Source: Delftia tsuruhatensis
GTDB lineage: Bacteria > Pseudomonadota > Gammaproteobacteria > Burkholderiales > Burkholderiaceae_C
Assembly (NCBI RefSeq): GCF_903815225.1
Contig: NZ_LR813084.1
Location: 5,480,001 to 5,544,000, forward strand
Reading direction: 5' to 3'
DNA length: 64,000 nt
In this document: piece by piece, positions 45,263-52,648 of the stretch
How positions within the stretch are numbered: position 1 is the first letter of the stretch
How the letters are laid out: the number at the start of each line of letters is the position of its first letter
Notes under the pieces: generated by a model
Databases searched by the model: none
What the model was told of the DNA's origin: nothing
What the model saw: only the letters and a program-made list of their open reading frames with translations
Position numbers and translations under genes: made by a program

Positions 45263-45394
45263 CACCCCCTGAGCGGCTGCGCCGCTTCCCCCGTTGCACG
45301 GCGCCTCTCTACTCGCTTCGCGAGGGAGGGGGACGACGCCATCGCCGCGAGGCGGCTCTTGCTCGGCGTCCCCGCGCTTGGGCCGCGCCAGTTT
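45263..45394 (+). repeat. Structured dispersed repeat, copy E
   Basis: Begins CACCCCCTGAG and ends GGGCCGCGCCAGTTTT, as in copies A-C. The first stem is recast as GCGGC-TGC-GCCGC. The second hairpin is enlarged by an insertion that itself folds (CTCGC-TT-CGCGAG). It sits between the two riboswitch-like leaders in the divergent gap, 16 kb from the other copies. Confidence 0.8.
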
Positions 45395-45547
45395 TGACCG
45401 CATGGAGCGGCATGCATCAGCTTGGTGCAAAACCCGCCATATGCGGGCAAGGCGCCAAGGGCTGGGGCCGAACTGCACCACGATGGGACTTGGCCGGGAG
45501 GACTACGGGCAGTTGGGGGCTGGCGCGCTGTTTGCTTGGGTGATGGG

Positions 45548-45601
45548 CAAGAGTAGAAGCGTTCAGCATGCCGGTCCTGCCGGCGCGGGTCATTGCTCTT
45601 G
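45548..45601 (+). promoter_or_regulatory. NMT1-motif (xanthine/uric acid) riboswitch-like leader, plus copy
   Basis: P1 CAAGAG (45548-45553) pairs perfectly with CTCTTG (45596-45601). The internal 5' strand TAGAAGCGTTCAGC is identical to the minus copy. P2 is GCCGG, loop TCCTG, CCGGC (45570-45584). The 3' internal strand ends CATTG. P2 differs in sequence from the minus copy, yet both pair fully, which is evidence for RNA structure. It leads into the dioxygenase gene 118 bp downstream. Confidence 0.78.
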
Positions 45602-45657
45602 AAGCGGGTGGGGAGGCAGCCTGGTGGCCTCCCCTGCCCTGTCCACCACTTCAAGAG
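45596..45657 (+). promoter_or_regulatory. Alternative hairpin overlapping riboswitch P1 (possible expression platform)
   Basis: CTCTTGAAG (45596-45604), which contains the 3' strand of riboswitch P1, is perfectly complementary to CTTCAAGAG (45649-45657). Inside, GGGGAGGC (45610-45617) pairs with GCCTCCCC (45627-45634). Forming this long hairpin would dismantle P1, so the two structures exclude each other. No T run follows; control could be by Rho or by folding further downstream. Confidence 0.5.
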
Positions 45658-45719
45658 CGATGCGCGGCCCCGGGCCGTCGCGTCCCTTGCCACTGCCGTT
45701 GCGGCAAAGGAAACAGACC

Positions 45720-46730
45720 ATGAACACGCTTGCCAACCCTGCCTTGCCTTCCGATTACGCGCTGGGCGAACTGGCCAAGGAGGCCCGCATGGGCGGCCAG
45801 GGCGAGGAGATCCGCACGCGCGAGGTGCGCGTCATCGACATCTCCGATTTCGCGCACCGCAAGGCCGAGATCGCCGAGGCCCTGTGGCAGGCCTCGGTGG
45901 AGATCGGCTTCTTCCAGGTGTCGGGCCACGGCATCCCCCAGCCCGACATCGACGCAGCATTCGAGCGTGCCGAGCAGCTGTTCGCGCTGCCGCCCGAGGT
46001 CAAGGCGCAATGGCCCTTGTCGCGCAATGCGGGCTGGGAGCACAAGGCCCAGATCCGGCCGTCCACGCGCACCCCCGACCAGAAGGAGTCCTACCAGGTC
46101 ACGCGCCCGCGCATGGCCGGGCTGTGGCCCACCGAGCAGGAACTGCCGGGCTTTCAGCAGGCCACGCTGGGCTTCGAGCGCCAGTGCTGGCAGGTGGGCA
46201 TGCAGCTGCTGTCGTGCTTTGCCTACAAGCTGGGCTTTGACGCGGACTTCTTCACGCGCGCCCACGACCCTTCGGTGCCTGCCTACCAGAGCACGCTGCG
46301 CATGCTGCACTACTTCGCCGTCGATCCCGCGCTCCAGGACGAGCTGGGCCTGTGGCGTGCGGGCGCCCACACCGACTTCGACTGCCTGACCCTGCTGTTC
46401 CAGCGCGCGGGCCAGGGCGGCCTGCAGGTGCTGCCGGGCAAGGAAATCGAAGGCCAGCAATGGACGCCCGTGGACCCCGTCGAAGGCGTGATCACCTGCA
46501 ACATCGGCGACATGCTCACGCGCTGGAGCGACGACCAGCTGCCCAGCAACTTCCACCGCGTGCGCAACCCGCTGCCCCATGAATACCAGGGCGCCCGCTA
46601 CAGCCTGGCCTTCTTCTGCCAGGCCAACGAGGATGCGGTGATCGAGGGGCCGGGCCGGAAATATCCGCCCATCACCGGCGCCGAATACCTGCGCCAGCGC
46701 ATCAGTGCCAATTTCTCCAACAGGTATTGA
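45720..46730 (+). CDS. Isopenicillin-N-synthase-family Fe(II)/2-oxoglutarate dioxygenase
   Basis: A 336-residue cytoplasmic oxygenase. The N-terminal DIOX_N-type region (VRVIDISDFA, IGFFQVSGHGI) precedes the jelly-roll core. Iron ligands are His217 and Asp219 (AHTDFDCLTLLFQ) and His279 (NFHRVRNP); Arg293/Ser295 (ARYSLAFF) should bind 2-oxoglutarate. Such dioxygenases are a known gene class downstream of NMT1-motif RNAs, so a purine-derived substrate is likely though unproven. AAAGGAA precedes ATG 45720. It diverges from the binding-protein/deaminase operon. Confidence 0.9.
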   Translation: MNTLANPALPSDYALGELAKEARMGGQGEEIRTREVRVIDISDFAHRKAEIAEALWQASVEIGFFQVSGHGIPQPDIDAAFERAEQLFALPPEVKAQWPLSRNAGWEHKAQIRPSTRTPDQKESYQVTRPRMAGLWPTEQELPGFQQATLGFERQCWQVGMQLLSCFAYKLGFDADFFTRAHDPSVPAYQSTLRMLHYFAVDPALQDELGLWRAGAHTDFDCLTLLFQRAGQGGLQVLPGKEIEGQQWTPVDPVEGVITCNIGDMLTRWSDDQLPSNFHRVRNPLPHEYQGARYSLAFFCQANEDAVIEGPGRKYPPITGAEYLRQRISANFSNRY

Positions 46731-46740
46731 GGCTGGAAAC

Positions 46741-46769
46741 GACAAGGCCCCGGAGTCCGGGGCCTTGTC
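46741..46769. terminator. Bidirectional hairpin between convergent genes
   Basis: GACAAGGCCCCGGA (46741-46754) and TCCGGGGCCTTGTC (46756-46769) are perfect inverted repeats only 10 bp after the dioxygenase stop and 21 bp beyond the stop of the convergent acyl-CoA-binding protein. No T run follows on either strand, so it acts as an RNA-stabilising or Rho-assisted barrier rather than a classic terminator. Confidence 0.6.
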
Positions 46770-46790
46770 GGCGATCAGGGGTGGCGAGGA

Positions 46791-47045
46791 TCAGCGCAGC
46801 GACTCGATGAGATCGACGTACTGCTGCTTGGCCTCGTCGGTGGTCGCGCCCTTGAGCTTTTCCCAGGCATCCCACTTGGCGCGGCCCACCATGTCGGTGA
46901 AGCTGGGCTTCTTGGCCTCGTTGTCGCCCTCGGTGGCCTGCTTGTACAGCGCATAGATCCTGAGCAGCGTGGCATTGTCGGGGCGCTCGCTGATCGAGGT
47001 GGAATTCTTGACGGCGGCCTCGAAGGCGGCGTTCAGATCGGACAT
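46791..47045 (-). CDS. Acyl-CoA-binding protein
   Basis: An 84-residue four-helix protein that binds long-chain acyl-CoA in the cytoplasm. Family motifs are LRIYALYKQATEGDN and GRAKWDAWEKLKGATTDEAKQQYVDLIESL, with the conserved Tyr and Lys residues that hold the CoA moiety. The length is normal for a free-standing ACBP. AGGAG precedes ATG 47045. Such proteins are sporadic in bacteria but common in this family of betaproteobacteria. Confidence 0.93.
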   Translation of the reverse strand: MSDLNAAFEAAVKNSTSISERPDNATLLRIYALYKQATEGDNEAKKPSFTDMVGRAKWDAWEKLKGATTDEAKQQYVDLIESLR

Positions 47046-47134
47046 GGCGGGTCTCCTGTGGGCGGTTCGTGTAGCGGCACAGTGTAGCGAAAAAAGCGCG
47101 ATTTAGAACGATCGTGCTTTTTTTGACATCCACC

Positions 47135-47824
47135 TCAGTCGGCGGCCTCCAACCGCGCCGCCGGGACGAACTCCTGCGGGATGCGTCCGTGGTCCATGAC
47201 GACCACGCGGTCCGCGATGGCGCACGCCTCCTCGAAGTCCTGCGTGGCGTAGACGGCCGTGCAGCCCAGATGGCGCAGCAACGCTGCCAGCTCCAGCCAC
47301 AGAGCTTTCTGCAGGTCTCGGCCCAGCAGTGACAGCGGCGCGTCCCATAGAACCAGGCGTGGTCGCGCCACCAGGGAGCGCGCCAGCAGCACGCGCTGCC
47401 GCTGGCCGCCCGACAGGCTGGCGGGCCGGTACTCGCCCATGCCTTGCAACCCCAGCAATGCCAGCGCCTGCAGGGCGCCCTCGCGAACCTGGGCCTGCGG
47501 CAGTCCGCGCAGTGCCAGTGGCAACCCCACATGGCCCTGCACGCTCATGTCGGACGACAGATTGTCGCCCTGGAGCACCAGGCCCAGGTCCCGCATCGGG
47601 AAAGGAGAGGATGCGCCGCCCCAGGACACACGGCAGCCATCGCGGTCCACGGCAGCGTGCCCGGGCGGATCCAGGCCGGCCAGCGTCCTGAGCACACGGG
47701 TCTTGCCGCAGCCCGCCGGGCCCGACAGGGCCAGGATTTCGCCGGGCGCGATCCGCAGGTCCATGGTCTGGACCGCGGCCTGCCCGCCATGGCGCAGGCG
47801 CCGTTGCCGGATATGCAGTGCCAT
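47135..47824 (-). CDS. Orphan ABC ATPase with degenerate catalytic residues
   Basis: A 229-residue ABC protein. Walker A (GPAGCGKT, 35-42), Q-loop Gln85 and signature LSGGQRQR (137-144) are intact. The residue after the Walker B Asp (LVLWD, 157-161) is Ala162 instead of the catalytic Glu, and the H-loop His is Gln195 (YATQDFEE). It should bind ATP but hydrolyse it poorly. No permease or binding protein is adjacent. ATG 47824 fits the normal domain start; GTG at 47863 is also in frame but is buried in a 16-bp hairpin stem. The role is unknown. Confidence 0.8.
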   Translation of the reverse strand: MALHIRQRRLRHGGQAAVQTMDLRIAPGEILALSGPAGCGKTRVLRTLAGLDPPGHAAVDRDGCRVSWGGASSPFPMRDLGLVLQGDNLSSDMSVQGHVGLPLALRGLPQAQVREGALQALALLGLQGMGEYRPASLSGGQRQRVLLARSLVARPRLVLWDAPLSLLGRDLQKALWLELAALLRHLGCTAVYATQDFEEACAIADRVVVMDHGRIPQEFVPAARLEAAD

Positions 47825-47858
47825 GCCCGGGGGGCCGTCCGCAGGAAAGGGGAAGGAT

Positions 47859-47893
47859 GTCACAGGGGGCGCATGCTATGCGCCCCCTGTGAC
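47859..47893. terminator. 16-bp perfect inverted repeat downstream of the M20 gene
   Basis: GTCACAGGGGGCGCAT (47859-47874), loop GCT, ATGCGCCCCCTGTGAC (47878-47893). It lies between the M20 stop (47923) and the ABC ATPase. The stem is very stable, but what follows on the minus strand is only CT-rich (ATCCTTCCCCTTTCC). Termination or mRNA 3'-end protection is likely. Confidence 0.55.
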
Positions 47894-47905
47894 ATGAACA
47901 TGTCA
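47890..47905. promoter_or_regulatory. Short palindrome TGACATG-AA-CATGTCA
   Basis: A perfect 7-2-7 palindrome that shares its first four bases with the large hairpin beside it. It resembles a dimeric regulator half-site pair, but no promoter is evident nearby. It may belong to the compound 3' structure of the M20 transcript. Confidence 0.3.
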
Positions 47906-47922
47906 GGCCGCGCGGCAGTTCC

Positions 47923-49131
47923 TCAGCGCGTGGGCTCGGCCAGCCAGCGCTGTGCCAGCCGCACCCAGAAAGTGGCGCCCTGCGGGATCAGCGCATCGTT
48001 GAAGTCGTAGCTGGGATTGTGCAGGGTGCAGGGCCCGCCGCCGTGGCCCATGGCACGGTGGTCACCGTCCCCATTGGCGATGAAGCAGTAGGCGCCGGGC
48101 TTCTCCAGCAGCATGAAGGCGAAGTCCTCGGCGCCCATGGAAGGCTCCTGGGGCAGCACGTTGGCCTCGCCCACCACCTCGGCCATGACGCGGCGGGCGA
48201 ACTCGGCCTCGGGTGCGGAGTTGATGGTCGGCGGGTAGTTGCGCACGAACTCGAACTCGCAGCGCGTGTCATGCGCGGCGCAGATGCTCTCGGCCAGGGC
48301 CTTCATGCGCCGCTCTATCAGGTCCAGCACCTCCAGCGTGAAGGTACGCACCGTGCCCTGCAGCTCCACGCTGTCGGGAACGACGTTGGTGGCCTCGCCC
48401 GCGTGCACCATGGTCACCGAGACCACTCCGGCCTCGATGGGCTTGACGTTGCGGCTGACGATGGTCTGCAGACCCAGGATGAGCTGGGCCGCCACGGGCA
48501 GCGGATCGATCACCATGTGCGGCATGGCCGCATGGCCGCCCTTGCCGCGCACGACGATGCGGAACTCGTTGCTCGACGCCATGACCGGCCCCGGGCCCAC
48601 GGCCATGGCACCCGCGCGCATGCCGGGCCAGTTGTGCATGCCGAACACGGCCTGCATGGGGAACTGCGTGAACAGGCCGTCCTCGACCATCTCGCGCGCG
48701 CCGCCGCCGCCCTCCTCGGCCGGCTGGAAGATCAGGTGCACCGTGCCCTCGAAGCTGTCGCGGTGCGCCGCCAGGTACTGGGCCGCGCCCAGCAGCATGG
48801 CCACGTGGCCGTCATGCCCGCAGGCGTGCATCTTGCCCGCGTGGCGGCTGGCATGCTCGAAGGTGTTGAACTCCTGCATGGGCAGGGCGTCCATGTCGGC
48901 GCGCAGGCCGACGGCACGGCCGCAGGCACCTGCGTCGCGCCCGTGGATGGTGCCCACCACGCCCGTGCGGCCCAGGCCCCGGTGCACGGCGATGCCCCAG
49001 TCCTGCAGTTGCCGGGCCACGAGGTCGGCGGTGCGCAACTCCTCGAAGCACAGTTCGGGATGGGCGTGTATGTCGCGGCGCAGCGCGGTGATCTCGGGTG
49101 CGCTGTCCAGCAGTTCCTGCAGCAAGGCCAT
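47923..49131 (-). CDS. M20-family amidohydrolase (hippurate/N-acyl-amino-acid hydrolase type)
   Basis: A 402-residue metal-dependent hydrolase that cleaves N-acyl amino acids. It has RRDIHAHPELCFEE, the metal motifs HACGHDGHVAML and FQPAEEGGGGAREM, a dimerisation-domain segment GKGGHAAMPHMVIDP, and MGAEDFAFMLLEKPG near the end. All five metal ligands of the family appear present. It lies 26 bp downstream of a Liv-type binding protein on the same strand, so its substrate may be the ligand captured by that protein. Confidence 0.92.
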   Translation of the reverse strand: MALLQELLDSAPEITALRRDIHAHPELCFEELRTADLVARQLQDWGIAVHRGLGRTGVVGTIHGRDAGACGRAVGLRADMDALPMQEFNTFEHASRHAGKMHACGHDGHVAMLLGAAQYLAAHRDSFEGTVHLIFQPAEEGGGGAREMVEDGLFTQFPMQAVFGMHNWPGMRAGAMAVGPGPVMASSNEFRIVVRGKGGHAAMPHMVIDPLPVAAQLILGLQTIVSRNVKPIEAGVVSVTMVHAGEATNVVPDSVELQGTVRTFTLEVLDLIERRMKALAESICAAHDTRCEFEFVRNYPPTINSAPEAEFARRVMAEVVGEANVLPQEPSMGAEDFAFMLLEKPGAYCFIANGDGDHRAMGHGGGPCTLHNPSYDFNDALIPQGATFWVRLAQRWLAEPTR

Positions 49132-49157
49132 GGGGTTCTCCTTCGAATGGCGCTAGC

Positions 49158-50318
49158 CTACACCCGGACCTTGCCGTCGGCGGTCAGCATGGACAACTCC
49201 ACGAAACGCTGCCTGGTGGACTGCGCCTTGAAGACCAGAGGGAAGCCGGCCACCTGCTGGCCATGCAGGCCATCGAGCGCGGCCACCAGGCCGTCGCGCG
49301 TGGGCTTGCCGCCAGACGAAGCCTGGCGCAGCGCATCGGCGAACACCCGCGCGGTCAGGTAGCCCTCCAGGCTGGAGTAGCTGGCCGCCAGCTTGCCACC
49401 GCCCTTCTGGATGGCCGTGAGGAACTCGCGCGTGATCTGGCGCGAGGTCTGGAAGGGCGATGGCACGACCTGGGTCACGACAACGCCCTCGGCGTCCTTG
49501 CCCAGCGCCTCCGCCAGCGCCTGGGTTCCCACGAAGGAGACGTTGTAGAACTGGCCGCCGAAGCCTGCCTGGCGCGCGGCGCGCACGAAGGCCGCGCTGG
49601 CCGACCAGGTGACGATCTGCACGATGACGTCGGCCCCCAGCGGCACCAGGGCCTTGACGGCCGCCGCCACGTTGGCGGAATTGCGCTCCACGGTGGCCGC
49701 GCCCACGGGCTCCAGCCCCTTGGCGGCCAGGGCCGCCTTCACGCCTTCAAAGCCCGACTGCCCGTAGGCATCGTTCTGGTGCAGCACGGCCACCTTCTTG
49801 AGGCCCAGGCCGGTGAGATGGCGCACCATCAGAGCCGTCTCGTCGGCATAGGAGGCGCGCACGTTGTAGACCAGGTGGGCCAGCTGGGGCTGGCGCAACG
49901 CGTCGGCGCCGGTCAGCGGCGCGAACAAGGGCACGCGCGCCTTTTGCAGCAGCGGCAACGCGGCCATGCTGGTCGAGGTGCCCACATAGCCGAACAGCGC
50001 GAACACGTCGTCGGACAGGAAGCGTTGGGTATTGGCCACGCAGCGCTCGGGCTCGTAGCCGTCGTCGACCACGCGCAGCTCGATGTTGCGCCGGCCCACG
50101 CCACCCTGGGCGTTGAGCTGCTCGAAATACAGTTTCGCGCCCTCGTGGAAGGGTTGGCCGATCTGGGCCGCAGGCCCGGTCATTGCGCAGGACTGGCCCA
50201 GCACGATGGTGCCGCCGGAATCCTGGGAGCGCGCCACGCCGCTCCACGCGGCTGCCGCGGCAGCGGTGCCTGCTGCGATGAATTGTCTGCGGCTGAAGGC
50301 CGTCTCTGGTCGGTGCAT
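49158..50318 (-). CDS. Branched-chain-type ABC substrate-binding protein (Tat-exported)
   Basis: A 386-residue periplasmic protein of the type I binding fold. The signal carries a twin-arginine motif (SRRQFIAAG) and an Ala-rich core. Diagnostic parts are IVLGQSCAMTGPAAQIGQPFHEGAKLYFEQLNAQGGV, ALFGYVGTSTSMAALPLLQ and VAVLHQNDAYGQSGFEGV. No permease or ATPase genes adjoin it, so it must share a transporter encoded elsewhere. It forms an operon with the M20 hydrolase. ATG at 50318 gives the proper signal; the frame extends further upstream. Confidence 0.9.
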   Translation of the reverse strand: MHRPETAFSRRQFIAAGTAAAAAAWSGVARSQDSGGTIVLGQSCAMTGPAAQIGQPFHEGAKLYFEQLNAQGGVGRRNIELRVVDDGYEPERCVANTQRFLSDDVFALFGYVGTSTSMAALPLLQKARVPLFAPLTGADALRQPQLAHLVYNVRASYADETALMVRHLTGLGLKKVAVLHQNDAYGQSGFEGVKAALAAKGLEPVGAATVERNSANVAAAVKALVPLGADVIVQIVTWSASAAFVRAARQAGFGGQFYNVSFVGTQALAEALGKDAEGVVVTQVVPSPFQTSRQITREFLTAIQKGGGKLAASYSSLEGYLTARVFADALRQASSGGKPTRDGLVAALDGLHGQQVAGFPLVFKAQSTRQRFVELSMLTADGKVRV

Positions 50319-50490
50319 GAAATACCTGTCGTCGTCACGGGAGTCGGCGCTCCCGCCCCATGCAGGCCGCCGGAAGGGTCCGCATAATAAGGACAAGCTG
50401 CGCATCCGGCGCGCAAGTCCCGCGCCGCCCCTGGCCTTTCACGGTTTTTACGCAGACTTCGTACCCATTCCCAAAAAAGCCTCGCCCACC

Positions 50491-52566
50491 ATGTCCTCCG
50501 CCACGCCAACCTCCCAGGTCCTGGGCGCCTGCCCGCACGACTGCCCCGACACCTGCTCGCTGGTGACCACGGTGCAGGACGGCGTGGCCACGCGCGTCCA
50601 GGGCAACCCCGCCCATCCGCACACCGGCGGCGTGCTCTGCGCCAAGGTCAGCAAGTACACCGAGCGCAGCTACCACCCGGAGCGTGTGCTGACACCGCTC
50701 AAGCGCACGGGCCCCAAGGGCAGCGGGCAGTTCAGCCCCGTGTCCTGGCAAGAGGCCCTGGCCGACATCGCCACACGGCTGCAATCCCTGGCGGCGCGCG
50801 ACCCCGAGTCCGTCCTGCCCTACAGCTACGCGGGCACCATGGGCCTGGTCCAGGGCGAGAGCATGGACCGGCGCTTCTTCCACCAGTTGGGCGCCTCGCT
50901 GCTGGACCGCACCATCTGCTCCAGCGCGGGCGGCGAGGCCCTGGCCCTGACCTACGGCGGCAAGCTGGGCATGCGCGTGGAGCATTTCATCGAAAGCCGG
51001 CTGATCCTCATCTGGGGCAGCAACAGCATCGGCAGCAGCCTGCATTTCTGGCGCTACGCGCTGGAGGCCAAGCGCAACGGCGCGCGCCTGGTGTGCATAG
51101 ACCCGCGCAAGACCGAGACGGCCGACAAGTGCCACGAGCACCTCCAGCTGCTGCCCGGCACCGACGCCGCGCTGGCGCTGGCGCTGATGCACGAGCTGAT
51201 CACCCACGGCTGGCTGGACCATGACTACATCGAGCGGCACACGCTGGGCTGGGAATCGCTCAGGGAGCGCGCCCTGCAATGGCCGCCGGAGCGCGCGGCC
51301 CAGGTCTGCGGCCTGCCCGTGGAACAGATCCGCCAGCTGGCGCGCGACTACGGCACGACCGCGCCCGCCGCCATCCGCCTGAACTACGGCGTGCAGCGCG
51401 CGCGCGGCGGCGGCAATGCCGTGCGCGCCATCGCCTGCCTGCCGGCCCTGGTCGGCGCCTGGCGCCACCGCGCGGGCGGCCTGCTGCTGTCCGCCTCGGG
51501 CGCCCTGCCCGCGCAGCGCGCGCACCTGCAGATGCCGCGCCTGCTCGGCGATCGCCGCCCGCGCACCATCAACATGAGCACCATCGGCGACGCGCTGCTG
51601 CACCCGGGCGATGCGGCCTTCGGCCCGCGCGTGGATGCCATCGTGGTCTACAACAGCAACCCCGTGGCCGTGGCCCCCGAGTCGGCCAAGGTCGTGGCGG
51701 GCTTTGCCCGCGAGGACCTGTTCACCGTGGTGCTGGAGCAGTTCATGACCGACACAGCCGATCTGGCCGACTATGTGCTGCCCGCCACCACGCAGATCGA
51801 GCACTGGGACATCCACGGCAGCTATGGCCATACCGACGTGCTGCTCAACCGCCCCGCCATCGCGCCGCTGGGCCAGGCACGCAGCAATGCACAGATCTTC
51901 CGCGACCTGGCCGCGCACATGGCGGCCCATGACACGGCCTTCGCCGCGCCCCACTTCCATACGGATGACGAGCAGCTGTGCCGCGAGGCCTTCGAAGGGC
52001 GCGGCGTGGACTTCGCCGAGCTGCTGGACAAGGGCTTCGCCACCCTGGCCCTTCCCGAGGCGCCGTTCGCCGAGGGCGGCTTCGCCACGCCCTCGGGCCG
52101 CTGCGAATTCGCCAGCGCCGAGCTGGCACGGCGAGGGCTCGACCCGCTGCCCGACTACCTGCCCAACTACGAGACCGGCGACACCGACCCGCGCTATCCG
52201 CTGGCCATGATCTCGCCGCCCGCGCGCAACTTCCTCAACAGCAGCTTCGTCAACGTCAAGAGCCTGCGCACCATGGAGGGCCGCCCCCTGGTGGAACTGC
52301 ACCCCGAGGATGCGGCGCGGCGCGGCGTGGCCGAGGGCGACCGGGTACGCGTCTTCAACGACCGGGGCAGCTACGAATGCCACGCGACGCTCAACGGCCG
52401 CGCACGCCAGGGCGTGGTCAACGGGCTGGGCATCTGGTGGCGCAAGCACGGCGACAACGGCACCAACGTCAACGAACTGACCCACCAGCGCCTGACCGAC
52501 CTGGGCCGTGCGCCCAGCTTCTACGACTGCGCGGTGCAGGTGCAGCGGCTGGCCGCCACAGCCTGA
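50491..52566 (+). CDS. Molybdopterin oxidoreductase (DMSO reductase family)
   Basis: A 691-residue enzyme. An N-terminal 4Fe-4S motif (CPHDCPDTCSLV with a later Cys at GGVLCAK) precedes the molybdopterin-binding core (LIWGSNSIGSSLHFWRY, CIDPRKTETADK, GTDAALALALMHELI) and the dinucleotide-binding domain (PRYPLAMISPPARNFLNSSFVN, NDRGSYECHATLNGRARQGVVN). Cys in the TICSSAGGEAL segment is the candidate metal ligand. There is no Tat signal, so it is cytoplasmic. It resembles the YyaE-type family of unknown substrate. The neighbours give no further clue. Confidence 0.88.
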   Translation: MSSATPTSQVLGACPHDCPDTCSLVTTVQDGVATRVQGNPAHPHTGGVLCAKVSKYTERSYHPERVLTPLKRTGPKGSGQFSPVSWQEALADIATRLQSLAARDPESVLPYSYAGTMGLVQGESMDRRFFHQLGASLLDRTICSSAGGEALALTYGGKLGMRVEHFIESRLILIWGSNSIGSSLHFWRYALEAKRNGARLVCIDPRKTETADKCHEHLQLLPGTDAALALALMHELITHGWLDHDYIERHTLGWESLRERALQWPPERAAQVCGLPVEQIRQLARDYGTTAPAAIRLNYGVQRARGGGNAVRAIACLPALVGAWRHRAGGLLLSASGALPAQRAHLQMPRLLGDRRPRTINMSTIGDALLHPGDAAFGPRVDAIVVYNSNPVAVAPESAKVVAGFAREDLFTVVLEQFMTDTADLADYVLPATTQIEHWDIHGSYGHTDVLLNRPAIAPLGQARSNAQIFRDLAAHMAAHDTAFAAPHFHTDDEQLCREAFEGRGVDFAELLDKGFATLALPEAPFAEGGFATPSGRCEFASAELARRGLDPLPDYLPNYETGDTDPRYPLAMISPPARNFLNSSFVNVKSLRTMEGRPLVELHPEDAARRGVAEGDRVRVFNDRGSYECHATLNGRARQGVVNGLGIWWRKHGDNGTNVNELTHQRLTDLGRAPSFYDCAVQVQRLAATA

Positions 52567-52648
52567 AGGCGCTTATCCGGGGCATGGCGCGCGGGCCCGC
52601 CGGTGTCGGCACAATGGACCGCATCGCCACCACCGACAGGAGATGCCC

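Noticed and set aside
45183-45602. The 17-bp perfect inverted repeat (45219-45235 versus 45551-45567) flanking about 420 bp looked like terminal inverted repeats of a small mobile element.
   Set aside because: There is no transposase, target duplication or sharp element boundary. The arms fold into the same two-stem RNA with covarying hairpins, each in the sense orientation of the gene it precedes.
50335-52485. A 716-codon minus-strand frame opposite the molybdopterin oxidoreductase.
   Set aside because: Antisense shadow; no signal, motif or ribosome site.
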